This document shows positions 1 to 7,785 of a stretch of 64,000 nucleotides of DNA, piece after piece (position 1 is the stretch's first letter; the number at the start of each line of letters is the position of its first letter). Below the pieces are notes generated by a model. It had not been told where the DNA came from and searched no databases. It was given only the letters and a program-made list of their open reading frames with translations. A program made the position numbers and the translations under genes. Origin of the DNA: a bacterium (GTDB lineage Bacteria; Electryoneota; Electryoneia; Electryoneales; Electryoneaceae). The DNA is taken from positions 186,001-250,000 of the forward strand of contig JAHLLH010000006.1 in NCBI GenBank assembly GCA_020444265.1, written 5' to 3'.

Positions 1-914
1 ACCCCTCGAACCAGCATACGAGCGAGACGGAAGGTCAGGGGCGAGGTCCGGTAGAGCACCACAAATGGTGTCCCAATCAGCGCCGCCTCGACGGTCGAGG
101 TGCCCGATTTCACCATCCCGACACGAGCCGCAGCGAGGGCATCGTAGGCCCCGTCTTCTACAATTCGTACATTTGGAACGTTTTGCAAATAATCCGACAA
201 AACGCCTTTCTGGACAGTATTTGCACGTGCGACGAGACCAACAACATCCTCCCCTTTGGACTCGCGAAGCCGTTCGAGGGCCTGCAACTGCACAGGTAGA
301 TGCCGTTCGATTTCCTGGGCACGGCTGCCCGGCAGGATCGCGACGGCCTCCTGCCCCTCTTTCAGCTCGAACCGCTTCCTTAACTCGTCCACACTCGCCG
401 AAGGTTCGACCTCGCCTGCCAGTGGATGACCAAAGAAAACCGTCTCGAGTCCATAGGGGCGATAGACCTCCTGCTCGAAGGGAAAGAGGACGGCCATTGC
501 ATCGACACGATGAGCGATCGTCTTCGCCCGCCCCTTGCGCCATGCCCAGACTTGGGGGCTGACGTAATAGAGGATCTTCGTCTTCGAGCCGCGACGTTTC
601 CGAATCGCCTTCGCGAGGGCGAGGTTGAAATCCGGGAAGTCGACCAGAATAACCAAATCCGCCTGCCACTCATCCACCGCAATCACCAAACGATCTCGCA
701 GCTTGAGCAGACGTGGCAGGTGACGGATCACCTCGACCAGTCCCATCAGGGCGGCTTCGCTCAGGTTCGCATCAAGCTCGCACCCCTCCCGTTCCATCTG
801 TTCCCCGCCCATCCCACGGTGCTGCCAGTCGGGTTGAAGAGCGTTGATCTCGTGGATCAGGTGGGCCGCGTGACGGTCCCCGGAGCTTTCTCCTGCCACC
901 CAGAATATCCGCAT
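1..914 (-). CDS. lpxB: Lipid-A-disaccharide synthase, 3' part missing
   Basis: LpxB joins UDP-diacylglucosamine and lipid X to make the lipid A disaccharide at the inner membrane. The visible 304 codons start with MRIFWVAGESSGD, the typical LpxB amino end. They continue through DLVILVDFPDFN, YYVSPQVWAWRKGR and LPGSRAQEI, and reach the sugar-nucleotide region VKSGTSTVEAAL before the window ends. The ATG at 914 shares its A with the stop of rnhC (TGATG), so the two are translationally coupled. The carboxyl end lies outside the window. The family assignment is firm and implies an outer membrane with lipopolysaccharide. Confidence 0.93.
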   Translation of the reverse strand, partial: MRIFWVAGESSGDRHAAHLIHEINALQPDWQHRGMGGEQMEREGCELDANLSEAALMGLVEVIRHLPRLLKLRDRLVIAVDEWQADLVILVDFPDFNLALAKAIRKRRGSKTKILYYVSPQVWAWRKGRAKTIAHRVDAMAVLFPFEQEVYRPYGLETVFFGHPLAGEVEPSASVDELRKRFELKEGQEAVAILPGSRAQEIERHLPVQLQALERLRESKGEDVVGLVARANTVQKGVLSDYLQNVPNVRIVEDGAYDALAAARVGMVKSGTSTVEAALIGTPFVVLYRTSPLTFRLARMLVRG

Positions 915-1867
915 CAGAGGAGTCCCAGAGCCTTTACGGGTGAAAAGTTTGATTTGACGTATTTGTACAAATCATCTCCTTTTTCGCGGTGTAGCGTCTT
1001 GAGGTCTTTGACCGCCGGACTCCCGCTTCCTGCATGGGGACGGAACCCAAGATCATCCTTCATCTTGTCGAGAGCGGCATCGAAACGAGCTCGTGCGAGG
1101 ATCGCCCCGGCTGCGACCGCGAGGTTCGACTCAGCTTTCGGACGGAGGATCAGCTTTGGCATGCCTTTACGTGGCAGGCTTCGTGTCACCCGGTGTTCAC
1201 CAGCGAAACGATCCACCACCGCCGCCTGAGCCTCTACACCAGATTCAACCAGGTTCTTGATGGCTCGCGCATGACCCCAGCCCAGCAAGCCATTGATCCC
1301 GCCTAGCCGTTCAAAATCGCCGTACATCTCATTGTAGCGTGTCGGGGATATTTCCACCACAGCACAGTAGGCGGGGTACTTCTTCTGCAATTCCCCGGCG
1401 AGTCGTTTGATCGCCGACGTGCTGAGTTCCTTTGAGTCGCGCACGCCCATCTTTGCCAGTTCGCTTTTCACATCGCGTGTGCAGAAAAAACCACCTACGA
1501 CCAAGGGGCCGAATAGATCCCCCTTCCCCGCCTCGTCAGTTCCGATCCATCGCTGGAGATCGTTTTCTTCTTTCCCTGCGCCCTGGTGCCCGCCTGTTCC
1601 ATTGGCCTTCTGCGTAACAAACCCCGCCACACTGCGAGTCAACAGACCTGCCATGGCGGGATCACCGCTGCCATTGGGTACCCAGCTCAACCGCCGTTTC
1701 TTCGGGCTGTGATAGAGGGTTCCACCGGCGGTCAGGCCGCCATAGGAGAGGGTCAGCTTGATGCCGTATTGCACCGGTTCAGCTTCGAGCAAACGTTCTT
1801 CGGCCGCATGCTGCTCGAGCAACTGACGGAAGACATGTGCGAGGGTGGGATCCTTGATGTTCAGCAT
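914..1867 (-). CDS. rnhC: Ribonuclease HIII
   Basis: RNase HIII cuts the RNA strand of RNA-DNA hybrids in the cytoplasm. The 317-residue protein has an amino-terminal region of about 90 residues that fits the TBP-like substrate-binding domain of RNase HIII. The catalytic domain follows, with GTDEAGKGDLFGPLV (first acidic residues), RDSKELS and VDRF. The length and the GKG in the first motif favour HIII over HII. It is the upstream gene of a coupled pair with lpxB. Putting a nucleic-acid enzyme ahead of a lipid A gene is probably co-transcription for convenience and not a functional link. Confidence 0.9.
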   Translation of the reverse strand: MLNIKDPTLAHVFRQLLEQHAAEERLLEAEPVQYGIKLTLSYGGLTAGGTLYHSPKKRRLSWVPNGSGDPAMAGLLTRSVAGFVTQKANGTGGHQGAGKEENDLQRWIGTDEAGKGDLFGPLVVGGFFCTRDVKSELAKMGVRDSKELSTSAIKRLAGELQKKYPAYCAVVEISPTRYNEMYGDFERLGGINGLLGWGHARAIKNLVESGVEAQAAVVDRFAGEHRVTRSLPRKGMPKLILRPKAESNLAVAAGAILARARFDAALDKMKDDLGFRPHAGSGSPAVKDLKTLHREKGDDLYKYVKSNFSPVKALGLL

Positions 1868-2010
1868 GGCGCAAGATGGCTCAAACGGCCCCTCCCGGGC
1901 AAGAGGACGAGGGGGATCCTGGCAGGGACGGTGAGGCAGGGCTTAATGGGATCGGGCAGCACCAGGATACGTGGGTGGCGTGATGATCGTAGTTAGCCAC
2001 GCGAGCGTTC

Positions 2011-2119
2011 CCAGACTGTTTGGGATACTGGAATTCAGAAAGGAACCCATCTACTTGATGGACTCCTCGTTTCGACCATTACCAGCCTCACGTTGCCCCC
2101 CGTATCCCAAACTGTCTGG
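2011..2119. repeat. Inverted-end element, copy 1
   Basis: The 109-bp segment begins CCAGACTGTTTGGGAT and ends ATCCCAAACTGTCTGG, 16-bp inverted ends with one mismatch. A related element of 107 bp lies at 42535-42641 in the opposite orientation, and its interior is recognisably similar when reverse-complemented (an ACTCCTC core and the right end). The architecture is that of a small non-autonomous element. No transposase is nearby. Confidence 0.6.
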
Positions 2120-2146
2120 AAGCCCCTGCGAGAACGTGGAGGGAGT

Positions 2147-2320
2147 GTCATCCCGGGCTTGACCCGGGATCCAGCATCCACTGCCTCAACGATGAGCGCC
2201 ACTCCCATCCTTGTCCATCAGCCCGGAGCAAGCGAGCCCTTGGCGCCGCCCTCTATTACGACCTCGGCACTGTCTGTCTCGGACTGCTTTACCATGCGAG
2301 GCTAGATCCCGGGTCAGGCG
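2147..2320. repeat. GTCATCCCGGG palindromic element, damaged right end
   Basis: The left end is GTCATCCCGGGCTTGACC, continuing into CGGGATCCAGCATCC. The right end, near 2301-2320, reads GATCCCGGGTCAGGCG and then runs into a poly-G tract where other copies continue AAGCCCGGGATGAC. The same pair of inverted ends brackets 24519-24703 and each unit of the 37-38 kb tandem array. Single ends occur at 10336-10367 and 48117-48150. Confidence 0.6.
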
Positions 2321-2321
2321 T

Positions 2322-2342
2322 GGGGGGGGGGGGGGGGGGGGG
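2322..2342 (+). repeat. Homopolymeric G tract, 21 bases
   Basis: Twenty-one consecutive G residues follow GGCGT and precede AACCCAGG. Nothing else in the window has a homopolymer of this length. It interrupts the right end of a dispersed palindromic element. It could be a slippage-prone tract or an artefact of sequencing chemistry or of joining two contigs. Confidence 0.95.
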
Positions 2343-2442
2343 AACCCAGGCAACGGAGTGCCTCGGCCACCCTGACACAATGAGAGTGGCATGGCTACAT
2401 CAGACTTTTTCAGAAGCAAAAAGGAGTGCTACGGTAGGAGTT

Positions 2443-2868
2443 TCATACCATCAGGCTGACTTCACAGTGGAGGTCGTCCTGATTCCGCTCCAGCACACGG
2501 AGGACAACATTTTTTCCTACAAATCTGCCATGCTCATCGGACATCTCACCCGATTGAGACGGGGGATTCAGCAAACTGCTGGAGGTGAAGGAGGGTGAAA
2601 CATATACGGTCGGGTCAACCAGACGTACTCGCTCGAGGGACCCATAGCTGCCTCGATTCATGGATGGCTGGTAGGTAATGTGGACTTCGAAAACGTTGTC
2701 ACCGATAGCGTGAACAACGCTCCCCCAAAGAACGTCGTCGAACATGATGTACCCGAACGAAAGATCTGCCCCCAGATACGGAACCAGAATACCCGTATCT
2801 CCCCCTATTTCGATTTGGAAGCTAGGAGAGGGGCACCCCGTATGCAACTGGTTCGAGACTCCAAACAA
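2443..2868 (-). CDS. Hypothetical protein or gene remnant
   Basis: I do not recognise this 141-codon frame. The translation has a protein-like alternation (for example NVFEVHITYQPSMNRGSYG and VGKNVVLRVLERN) and would suit the end of a secreted beta-rich protein. The only start is a TTG at 2868, with a stop three codons upstream and no good ribosome site. A protein-like stretch in another frame just upstream (GDGFVKYLVWSLEP) raises the possibility of a frameshifted, decayed gene. It may also be spurious. Confidence 0.3.
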   Translation of the reverse strand: MFGVSNQLHTGCPSPSFQIEIGGDTGILVPYLGADLSFGYIMFDDVLWGSVVHAIGDNVFEVHITYQPSMNRGSYGSLERVRLVDPTVYVSPSFTSSSLLNPPSQSGEMSDEHGRFVGKNVVLRVLERNQDDLHCEVSLMV

Positions 2869-3087
2869 GATATTTCACAAAGCCGTCTCCCGGGACTCCC
2901 CCGAACTCCGTTTCTTCATTCCGCTTCAACGAACTGAGTCCTGCCACCATTTCACCCGAAAAAACCCAAATTCTTAGTAATCCGGTGAAGTAAGAGAGCC
3001 TGAGAGAGTCTTTTAAAGGGTGGTGAAAACACGAAGGAACCAATGTTCTGCGTCGGATTTGTCTCCTCAACGGAAACGGTTATCCTC

Positions 3088-3116
3088 TTGACGCTTCCAG
3101 TGGTGGCATCTATCTT
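3088..3116 (+). promoter_or_regulatory. Possible sigma70-like promoter of the ABC operon
   Basis: TTGACG and TATCTT are separated by 17 bases, about 170 bases upstream of the first operon gene. The match is read by eye. The -10 box is only a partial match, and the promoter consensus of this organism is unknown. Confidence 0.25.
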
Positions 3117-3285
3117 CCACGCGTTCCACCTTTAGCACTCTCACCCGTTGAGTGCCAAGATATGCCTCTCGACTCCGGGAGTCGCTGGGAACTCACGGCC
3201 TTTTGCCTCGTAAATAGACCGTAAAACCAACGGTAAACAAGGACAAACCAATGTCGAACGCATCGCCTCAGCAGGGGGGATCGCA

Positions 3286-4242
3286 ATGATCCACATTGAA
3301 AACCTGAAGAAGTACTACGGGACCTTCCCGGCGGTGGATGACATCTCGTTCGATGTCGCCAACGGCGAAATCCTTGGGTTCCTCGGACCCAACGGCGCCG
3401 GCAAGTCCACCACGATGAAGGTTCTCACCGGGTACTACCCGCCCTCAGAGGGCAAGGTGACCATCGAGGGCATGGATGTGACAGAACAATCCATCGAAAC
3501 CCGGAAGTTGATCGGGTATCTGCCCGAATCGAACCCGCTCTATTTCGAGCTGAGTGTCTACGAGTACCTCAAACACATCGCCGAAATGCGTGAGCTGCCC
3601 AAAGAGAAGCACAATGCGCGCATCAAGGAGATGGCGGAGTTGACCGGCCTGCAGGACCGTTTGGGGCAGCAGATTGCCCAGCTCTCCAAAGGGTACAAGC
3701 AGCGTGTTGGCCTGGCACAGGCAATGCTGCACGACCCGAAGCTCCTGATCCTCGACGAGCCGACCATCGGTCTCGACCCGAACCAGATCATAGAAATCCG
3801 TTCGCTGATCAAGAAGCTCGGGTCGGAGAAGACGGTGATCCTCTCGACTCACATCCTGCCGGAAGTGCAGGCTACGTGTGATCGTGTGGTCATCATCAAC
3901 CGTGGCAAACTGGAAGCAGACGGCACGTTGGATGAACTGCAGCACAAGTTCCAGGGCCGTCCGATCATCGACATCGAGGTTTTGGGCGACGGCGCCAATG
4001 ATCTCGATATCTATCGTAAGGTGACCGGAGTTGAAGAGGTAACAGAACGTCACCTGCCGGATTTGAAGGGTGTCGCGATCCGTATCGCTGCCGCTTCCAA
4101 CACCGACCCTCGCGAAGAGATCTTCAAGCTCTGTGTCGAGAAGAAGTGGACGTTGTTAACGATGAACCGTGAGATTCAGTCGCTGGAGAACATCTTCCAG
4201 CAGTTGACCCGTGCAGAGTCGGGCAAGGAGGTGGCGGCATGA
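3286..4242 (+). CDS. ABC transporter ATP-binding protein, GldA-like
   Basis: The 318-residue ATPase of an ABC-2 type exporter. It has Walker A GPNGAGKST (about residues 34-42), the Q-loop region YLPESNPLY, the signature LSKGYKQRVGLAQAM, Walker B LLILDEPTIGLDP and the H-loop STHIL. About 90 further residues follow, as in GldA/NatA-type subunits. A strong ribosome site (AGGGGGGA) precedes the ATG. The gene overlaps the permease by ATGA. It heads a four-gene unit whose order (ATPase, permease, GldG-like, DUF4340) resembles the GldA-GldF-GldG gliding and secretion accessory set of Bacteroidota. The substrate is not known. Confidence 0.9.
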   Translation: MIHIENLKKYYGTFPAVDDISFDVANGEILGFLGPNGAGKSTTMKVLTGYYPPSEGKVTIEGMDVTEQSIETRKLIGYLPESNPLYFELSVYEYLKHIAEMRELPKEKHNARIKEMAELTGLQDRLGQQIAQLSKGYKQRVGLAQAMLHDPKLLILDEPTIGLDPNQIIEIRSLIKKLGSEKTVILSTHILPEVQATCDRVVIINRGKLEADGTLDELQHKFQGRPIIDIEVLGDGANDLDIYRKVTGVEEVTERHLPDLKGVAIRIAAASNTDPREEIFKLCVEKKWTLLTMNREIQSLENIFQQLTRAESGKEVAA

Positions 4243-4955
4243 ACTGGAGCATCGTTTTCGCCCTCTGGCGTAAAGAGGTGAAGAGCTACTTTGTCAGCCC
4301 GACCGCCTATATCGTGATCGCTGTCTTTCTGGTGATCACCGGCTGGTTCTTCACCCTCAACCTCTTCAAAGAAAACCTGGCGCACTTGCGTTCGATTTTC
4401 GACATCCTCCCCTTCCTGTTGGTCATCTTCGCGCCTGCAATGAGCATGCGTCTGATCAGTGAAGAACGGAAAACCGGCACCATGGAGCTGTTGATGACCA
4501 TGCCGGTCAAGGATTTCGATGTCATCTTCGGCAAGTTTCTCGCCGCACTGACCCTTTATTCCGTGGCTCTGCTCTTCACCCTCTTCTACCCCTTCACCAT
4601 CTCGGTGCTGGGCAATGCAGAGCCGGGACCGATTGTCGCGGGCTATATCGGCCTCGTGCTGCTTGGCGGAACCTACATCGCCATCGGTCTTCTTGGCAGT
4701 GCCATGTCAGACAGCCAGATTGTCGCCTTCATCCTCTCCTTCCTGATCGCAGGCGTTTTCGCAATCCTGGTTTTCTCGTCAATGGTCATGCCGGGCGGTA
4801 TCGCGGACGTGGTGCAGTACCTCAGCACCACTTATCACTTCCAGAACATTGCACGAGGAGTGATCGACAGCCGTGATGTGATTTATTACCTCAGTCTTAC
4901 GTTCATGTCGCTCCTGCTCGCCTCGCGTGCAGTTGCGCAGCGGAAATTCCTCTAA
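4239..4955 (+). CDS. ABC-2 type permease, GldF-like
   Basis: A 238-residue inner-membrane protein with about six hydrophobic segments, matching ABC-2 permeases of the GldF/NosY kind. It has the early segment VSPTAYIVIAVFLVITGWFF and the typical MRLISEERKTGTMELLMTMPV loop, which contacts the ATPase. It starts at ATG 4239 inside the end of the ATPase gene and ends 10 bases before the next gene. It should form the membrane channel with the 3286-4242 ATPase. Confidence 0.88.
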   Translation: MNWSIVFALWRKEVKSYFVSPTAYIVIAVFLVITGWFFTLNLFKENLAHLRSIFDILPFLLVIFAPAMSMRLISEERKTGTMELLMTMPVKDFDVIFGKFLAALTLYSVALLFTLFYPFTISVLGNAEPGPIVAGYIGLVLLGGTYIAIGLLGSAMSDSQIVAFILSFLIAGVFAILVFSSMVMPGGIADVVQYLSTTYHFQNIARGVIDSRDVIYYLSLTFMSLLLASRAVAQRKFL

Positions 4956-4965
4956 GGGGGCCAGT

Positions 4966-6579
4966 GTGAAAAGGACGAGTCTACAATCGACCCTCGGCAT
5001 CCTGCTGATCGCCGCGATCCTGGTCCTGGTCAACATGATCGCGAATACGCGATTCTTCCGTGTTGACCTGACGGAGGGCAATGTCTTCAGCCTCTCCAAG
5101 GCCTCCAAGCAGGTCGTGGCGAACCTGGATCAGCCGTTGACGGTGAAGGTCTTCGCAAGCGAAAACCTTTCGCCGCAGTTGAATGATGTCAAACGATTCC
5201 TCAACGACTTGCTGTCGGGCTACGAAGCCTACGGCAAGGGCGATTTCCATTACGAGTTCATTGATCCGGGTTCGGACGAGGAACTCGAGAAGGAAGCCAA
5301 CGAGTATCGTATCCCACCCTTCCAGGAAAATGTCTGGAACAAAGATAAACTGGAGCTGAAGAAGGTCTATCTCGGCCTGGTGATGCTCTATGGGGACAAG
5401 CAGGAAACCATTCCCCGTCTACAGGGTGGAACGGGCCTCGAGTACAACATCACCTCGATGGTGAAACGTCTCACCAGTCAGCAGGAGTTGACCATCGGCT
5501 TCCTCACCGGTCATGGTGAGCCCGACATCAATCAGCAGGCACAGACCCGTGCCCCGGGCACCGAAGCGGCCACCATGGCCCAGGTAGCAAGCTTCTTGCA
5601 GGGTAACTACAAGACGACAACCGTCGACCTCGCTGTCGAAGCCGTCGTCCCTGAAGAGCTCGATGCGCTGTTGATCGTCGGCCCCTCCGAGAAAATTCCG
5701 GAAGACCAGTTGCTGAAGATTGACCAGTACATCATGCAGGGCGGATCGGTAGGTTGGATGTACAGCCCTGTGCAGACGGACTTGCAGCAGGGACGTGCCA
5801 CTGACTTGCGTCTCGGTCTCGATGCGGTCACCCGTGCTTATGGGTTCCGTATCAACAACGACCTGGTCGCGGATGCCAACAGCAGCATGATCAACATCCA
5901 GCAGCGTCAGGGTTTCTTCACGGTTCAGAATACGGTGAACTATCCCTTCTTCCCGAAGATTACCACCTTCGATGAAGATGCGATCATCGTCGACAACCTC
6001 GAGACCCTCGACCTCTTCTTCCCCTCCTCCATCGACACGACCTATGACCAAATGGCGGGTGTCAAGTTGACTCCCATCATCTTCAGCGGTCCACGTTCGA
6101 TGGTGCAGAGTGGACGGTATACCATTGGGGCGACCCAGCAGTTTGACCGTGCCATGTTCGACCGCGCCAACCTCGTACTGGCAGCCGAAATTGAGGGCAC
6201 ATTCAAGAGTGCATTCGCCGGCAAAGAACTGCCGACGACAGAAAATGGTGATCCGGTTCTCCCGGCAGACCAGATCCTGGAGCATTCGCCGGAAGGTTCG
6301 CGGATGTTTGTCATTGGTGATGGCAACTTCCTGCAGGATGCCTACCTGTCGAACATGCAGAATGTCTACCTGCTGCTCAACTCGGTGGACTGGCTGGTTG
6401 GCGACACCGACCTGATCAAGCTGCGTACGCGTGAAATTTCCACGCCGCCACTGCGTGAGATCAGCGATGGCCAGAAAGCGCTGTGGAAGTACTTCAACTG
6501 GTTCGGCCCGCCCTTCCTGATCGTGCTGCTCGGCGTGGTCTACTGGCAGGTCCGTCGTAACCGTCGCTACGGAGAGTAA
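4966..6579 (+). CDS. GldG-like ABC auxiliary protein
   Basis: A 537-residue protein with an amino-terminal membrane segment (LGILLIAAILVLVNMIA), a long periplasmic part and a carboxyl-terminal membrane helix (FLIVLLGVVYWQVRRNRR). This is the layout of the GldG/ABC-type uncharacterised transport family. The GTG at 4966, preceded by AAGGGGG, is preferred. An earlier in-frame ATG at 4927 would overlap the permease and add a non-hydrophobic leader. The periplasmic region includes TIGFLTGHGEPDI and LLIVGPSEKIPEDQLLKIDQ, typical of the family. It probably bridges the permease and an extracytoplasmic partner. Confidence 0.85.
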   Translation: MKRTSLQSTLGILLIAAILVLVNMIANTRFFRVDLTEGNVFSLSKASKQVVANLDQPLTVKVFASENLSPQLNDVKRFLNDLLSGYEAYGKGDFHYEFIDPGSDEELEKEANEYRIPPFQENVWNKDKLELKKVYLGLVMLYGDKQETIPRLQGGTGLEYNITSMVKRLTSQQELTIGFLTGHGEPDINQQAQTRAPGTEAATMAQVASFLQGNYKTTTVDLAVEAVVPEELDALLIVGPSEKIPEDQLLKIDQYIMQGGSVGWMYSPVQTDLQQGRATDLRLGLDAVTRAYGFRINNDLVADANSSMINIQQRQGFFTVQNTVNYPFFPKITTFDEDAIIVDNLETLDLFFPSSIDTTYDQMAGVKLTPIIFSGPRSMVQSGRYTIGATQQFDRAMFDRANLVLAAEIEGTFKSAFAGKELPTTENGDPVLPADQILEHSPEGSRMFVIGDGNFLQDAYLSNMQNVYLLLNSVDWLVGDTDLIKLRTREISTPPLREISDGQKALWKYFNWFGPPFLIVLLGVVYWQVRRNRRYGE

Positions 6580-6583
6580 GACA

Positions 6584-7522
6584 ATGAAGAACAAAACATT
6601 ACTCTACCTGCTCGTCGCGGTCGTGGTGCTGTATGGCATCTTTGTGATGATGGATCGTACCAGCGTGCCGACGGCGAAGGAAGATTACCTTGTCAAGGTG
6701 GATTCGGCGAAAGTGACCGAGGTCTCGATCTTCAAGGATGCGCAGACCGTCACCCTGACGAAACGGGACAGCACCTGGTTCATCACCAACCCGATTGATT
6801 ACCGTGCGAACATTCGCTATGTGCAGCAGTTGCTTGAAAAGCTGGATGACATGCGGATCGAGTCGACGGTAACCACGGACGAGAGCCAGTATGCGGATCT
6901 CGAAGTCGATACCTCCGGTACCCAGCTGACCATCACCCAGGAAGGCGAGAAGAGCGCTACCGTGATTGTTGGCAAGGCGTCCTCCAGTTACCGTCAGTCC
7001 TACGCTCGCCGTGCGGACGAGAAAGAGGTCAAATTGATCCGCGGCACCTATGGTCTGGTCCTGAACCGGAAGCTGGAAAACTGGCGCGACAAGATGATCC
7101 TCAACTGTATTCAGGCGGATATCGTTGGTGTTGAAACCAGCGACCTTCACATGACACGAACGTCACGTGAGGCTCGCGCCTGGGTAATTGAACATGAAGA
7201 TGGCTCGGTCGATACCACCGACTGGGCGAAGTCAACCAAGGTGCAGGCTGCCCTGGCACGTCTGCAGACCTCCGGCTTCCCGACCGAAGAGGACTATGGG
7301 CAGATCAACTTTGATCGTCCCACGACCACGATGAAGGTCACCCTCGTAGACGGCACCGAAAAAACCATGCGCTTTTACAAGAGCGACGAGGAAACAGTCC
7401 GGTACTACATCACACTCGATGGCGACATGGATACCGTCTACCGGATTTACGAGGGCATTTACAACCAGCTCTTCAAGAAACCATCCGAGCTGATGCCCGA
7501 CCCGGCCCCGGAGGGCACCTGA
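6584..7522 (+). CDS. DUF4340 domain protein
   Basis: A 312-residue protein with one amino-terminal membrane anchor (LLYLLVAVVVLYGIFVMMD) and an extracytoplasmic DUF4340 region containing the usual KRDSTWFITNPIDYRAN segment. DUF4340 proteins are repeatedly found directly after GldG-like genes, as here with a 4-base gap. Their biochemical role is unknown. The gene ends the operon, since a strong hairpin with a T run follows at 7573. Confidence 0.85.
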   Translation: MKNKTLLYLLVAVVVLYGIFVMMDRTSVPTAKEDYLVKVDSAKVTEVSIFKDAQTVTLTKRDSTWFITNPIDYRANIRYVQQLLEKLDDMRIESTVTTDESQYADLEVDTSGTQLTITQEGEKSATVIVGKASSSYRQSYARRADEKEVKLIRGTYGLVLNRKLENWRDKMILNCIQADIVGVETSDLHMTRTSREARAWVIEHEDGSVDTTDWAKSTKVQAALARLQTSGFPTEEDYGQINFDRPTTTMKVTLVDGTEKTMRFYKSDEETVRYYITLDGDMDTVYRIYEGIYNQLFKKPSELMPDPAPEGT

Positions 7523-7572
7523 TAAACGTTTGATTGTTCCAAACGTCCCCGCATCGGACGATTGCGATCCCA

Positions 7573-7606
7573 ACCCCCTTCAGCGAATGCTGGTGGGGGG
7601 TTTTTC
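7573..7606 (+). terminator. Rho-independent terminator of the ABC operon
   Basis: CCCCC TT CAGC GAAT GCTG GT GGGGG forms an interrupted stem with a GAAT loop, followed by TTTTT, 50 bases after the DUF4340 stop codon. Confidence 0.85.
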
Positions 7607-7785
7607 TGGCCCGGACGGATCTTCTTTCTCACCCATTCAGTCCAGAACAAACAGTGCACACCGTGTACACTTCTACGCACCACCTTCCCGTTAACCCGAT
7701 CCATCGCTCCTGTTTTCCAGACACTTCCATCTGTCACGCCTCTTGCGTATCGTTGCACAATATCACGCTACTTCCAGGGGCCACA

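Larger units (their letters stand above)
1868..3285. other. Gene-poor region with repeats
   Basis: This 1.4-kb stretch lies between divergently transcribed rnhC and the ABC operon. It holds a 109-bp inverted-end element, a palindromic GTCATCCCGGG element, a 21-base G tract and one doubtful short reading frame on the minus strand. The last 200 bases should contain the promoter of the ABC operon. No tRNA or conserved RNA is evident. Confidence 0.6.

Noticed and set aside
2869-2877. In-frame TGA upstream of the 2443 frame as a second selenocysteine codon
   Set aside because: No family alignment supports it, the upstream residues are not protein-like in that frame, and I see no suitable hairpin directly after the TGA.
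5419-6594. 391-codon frame opposite the GldG-like gene
   Set aside because: It is antisense to a clearly conserved coding gene, and its composition is that of a codon-bias shadow in high-GC DNA.
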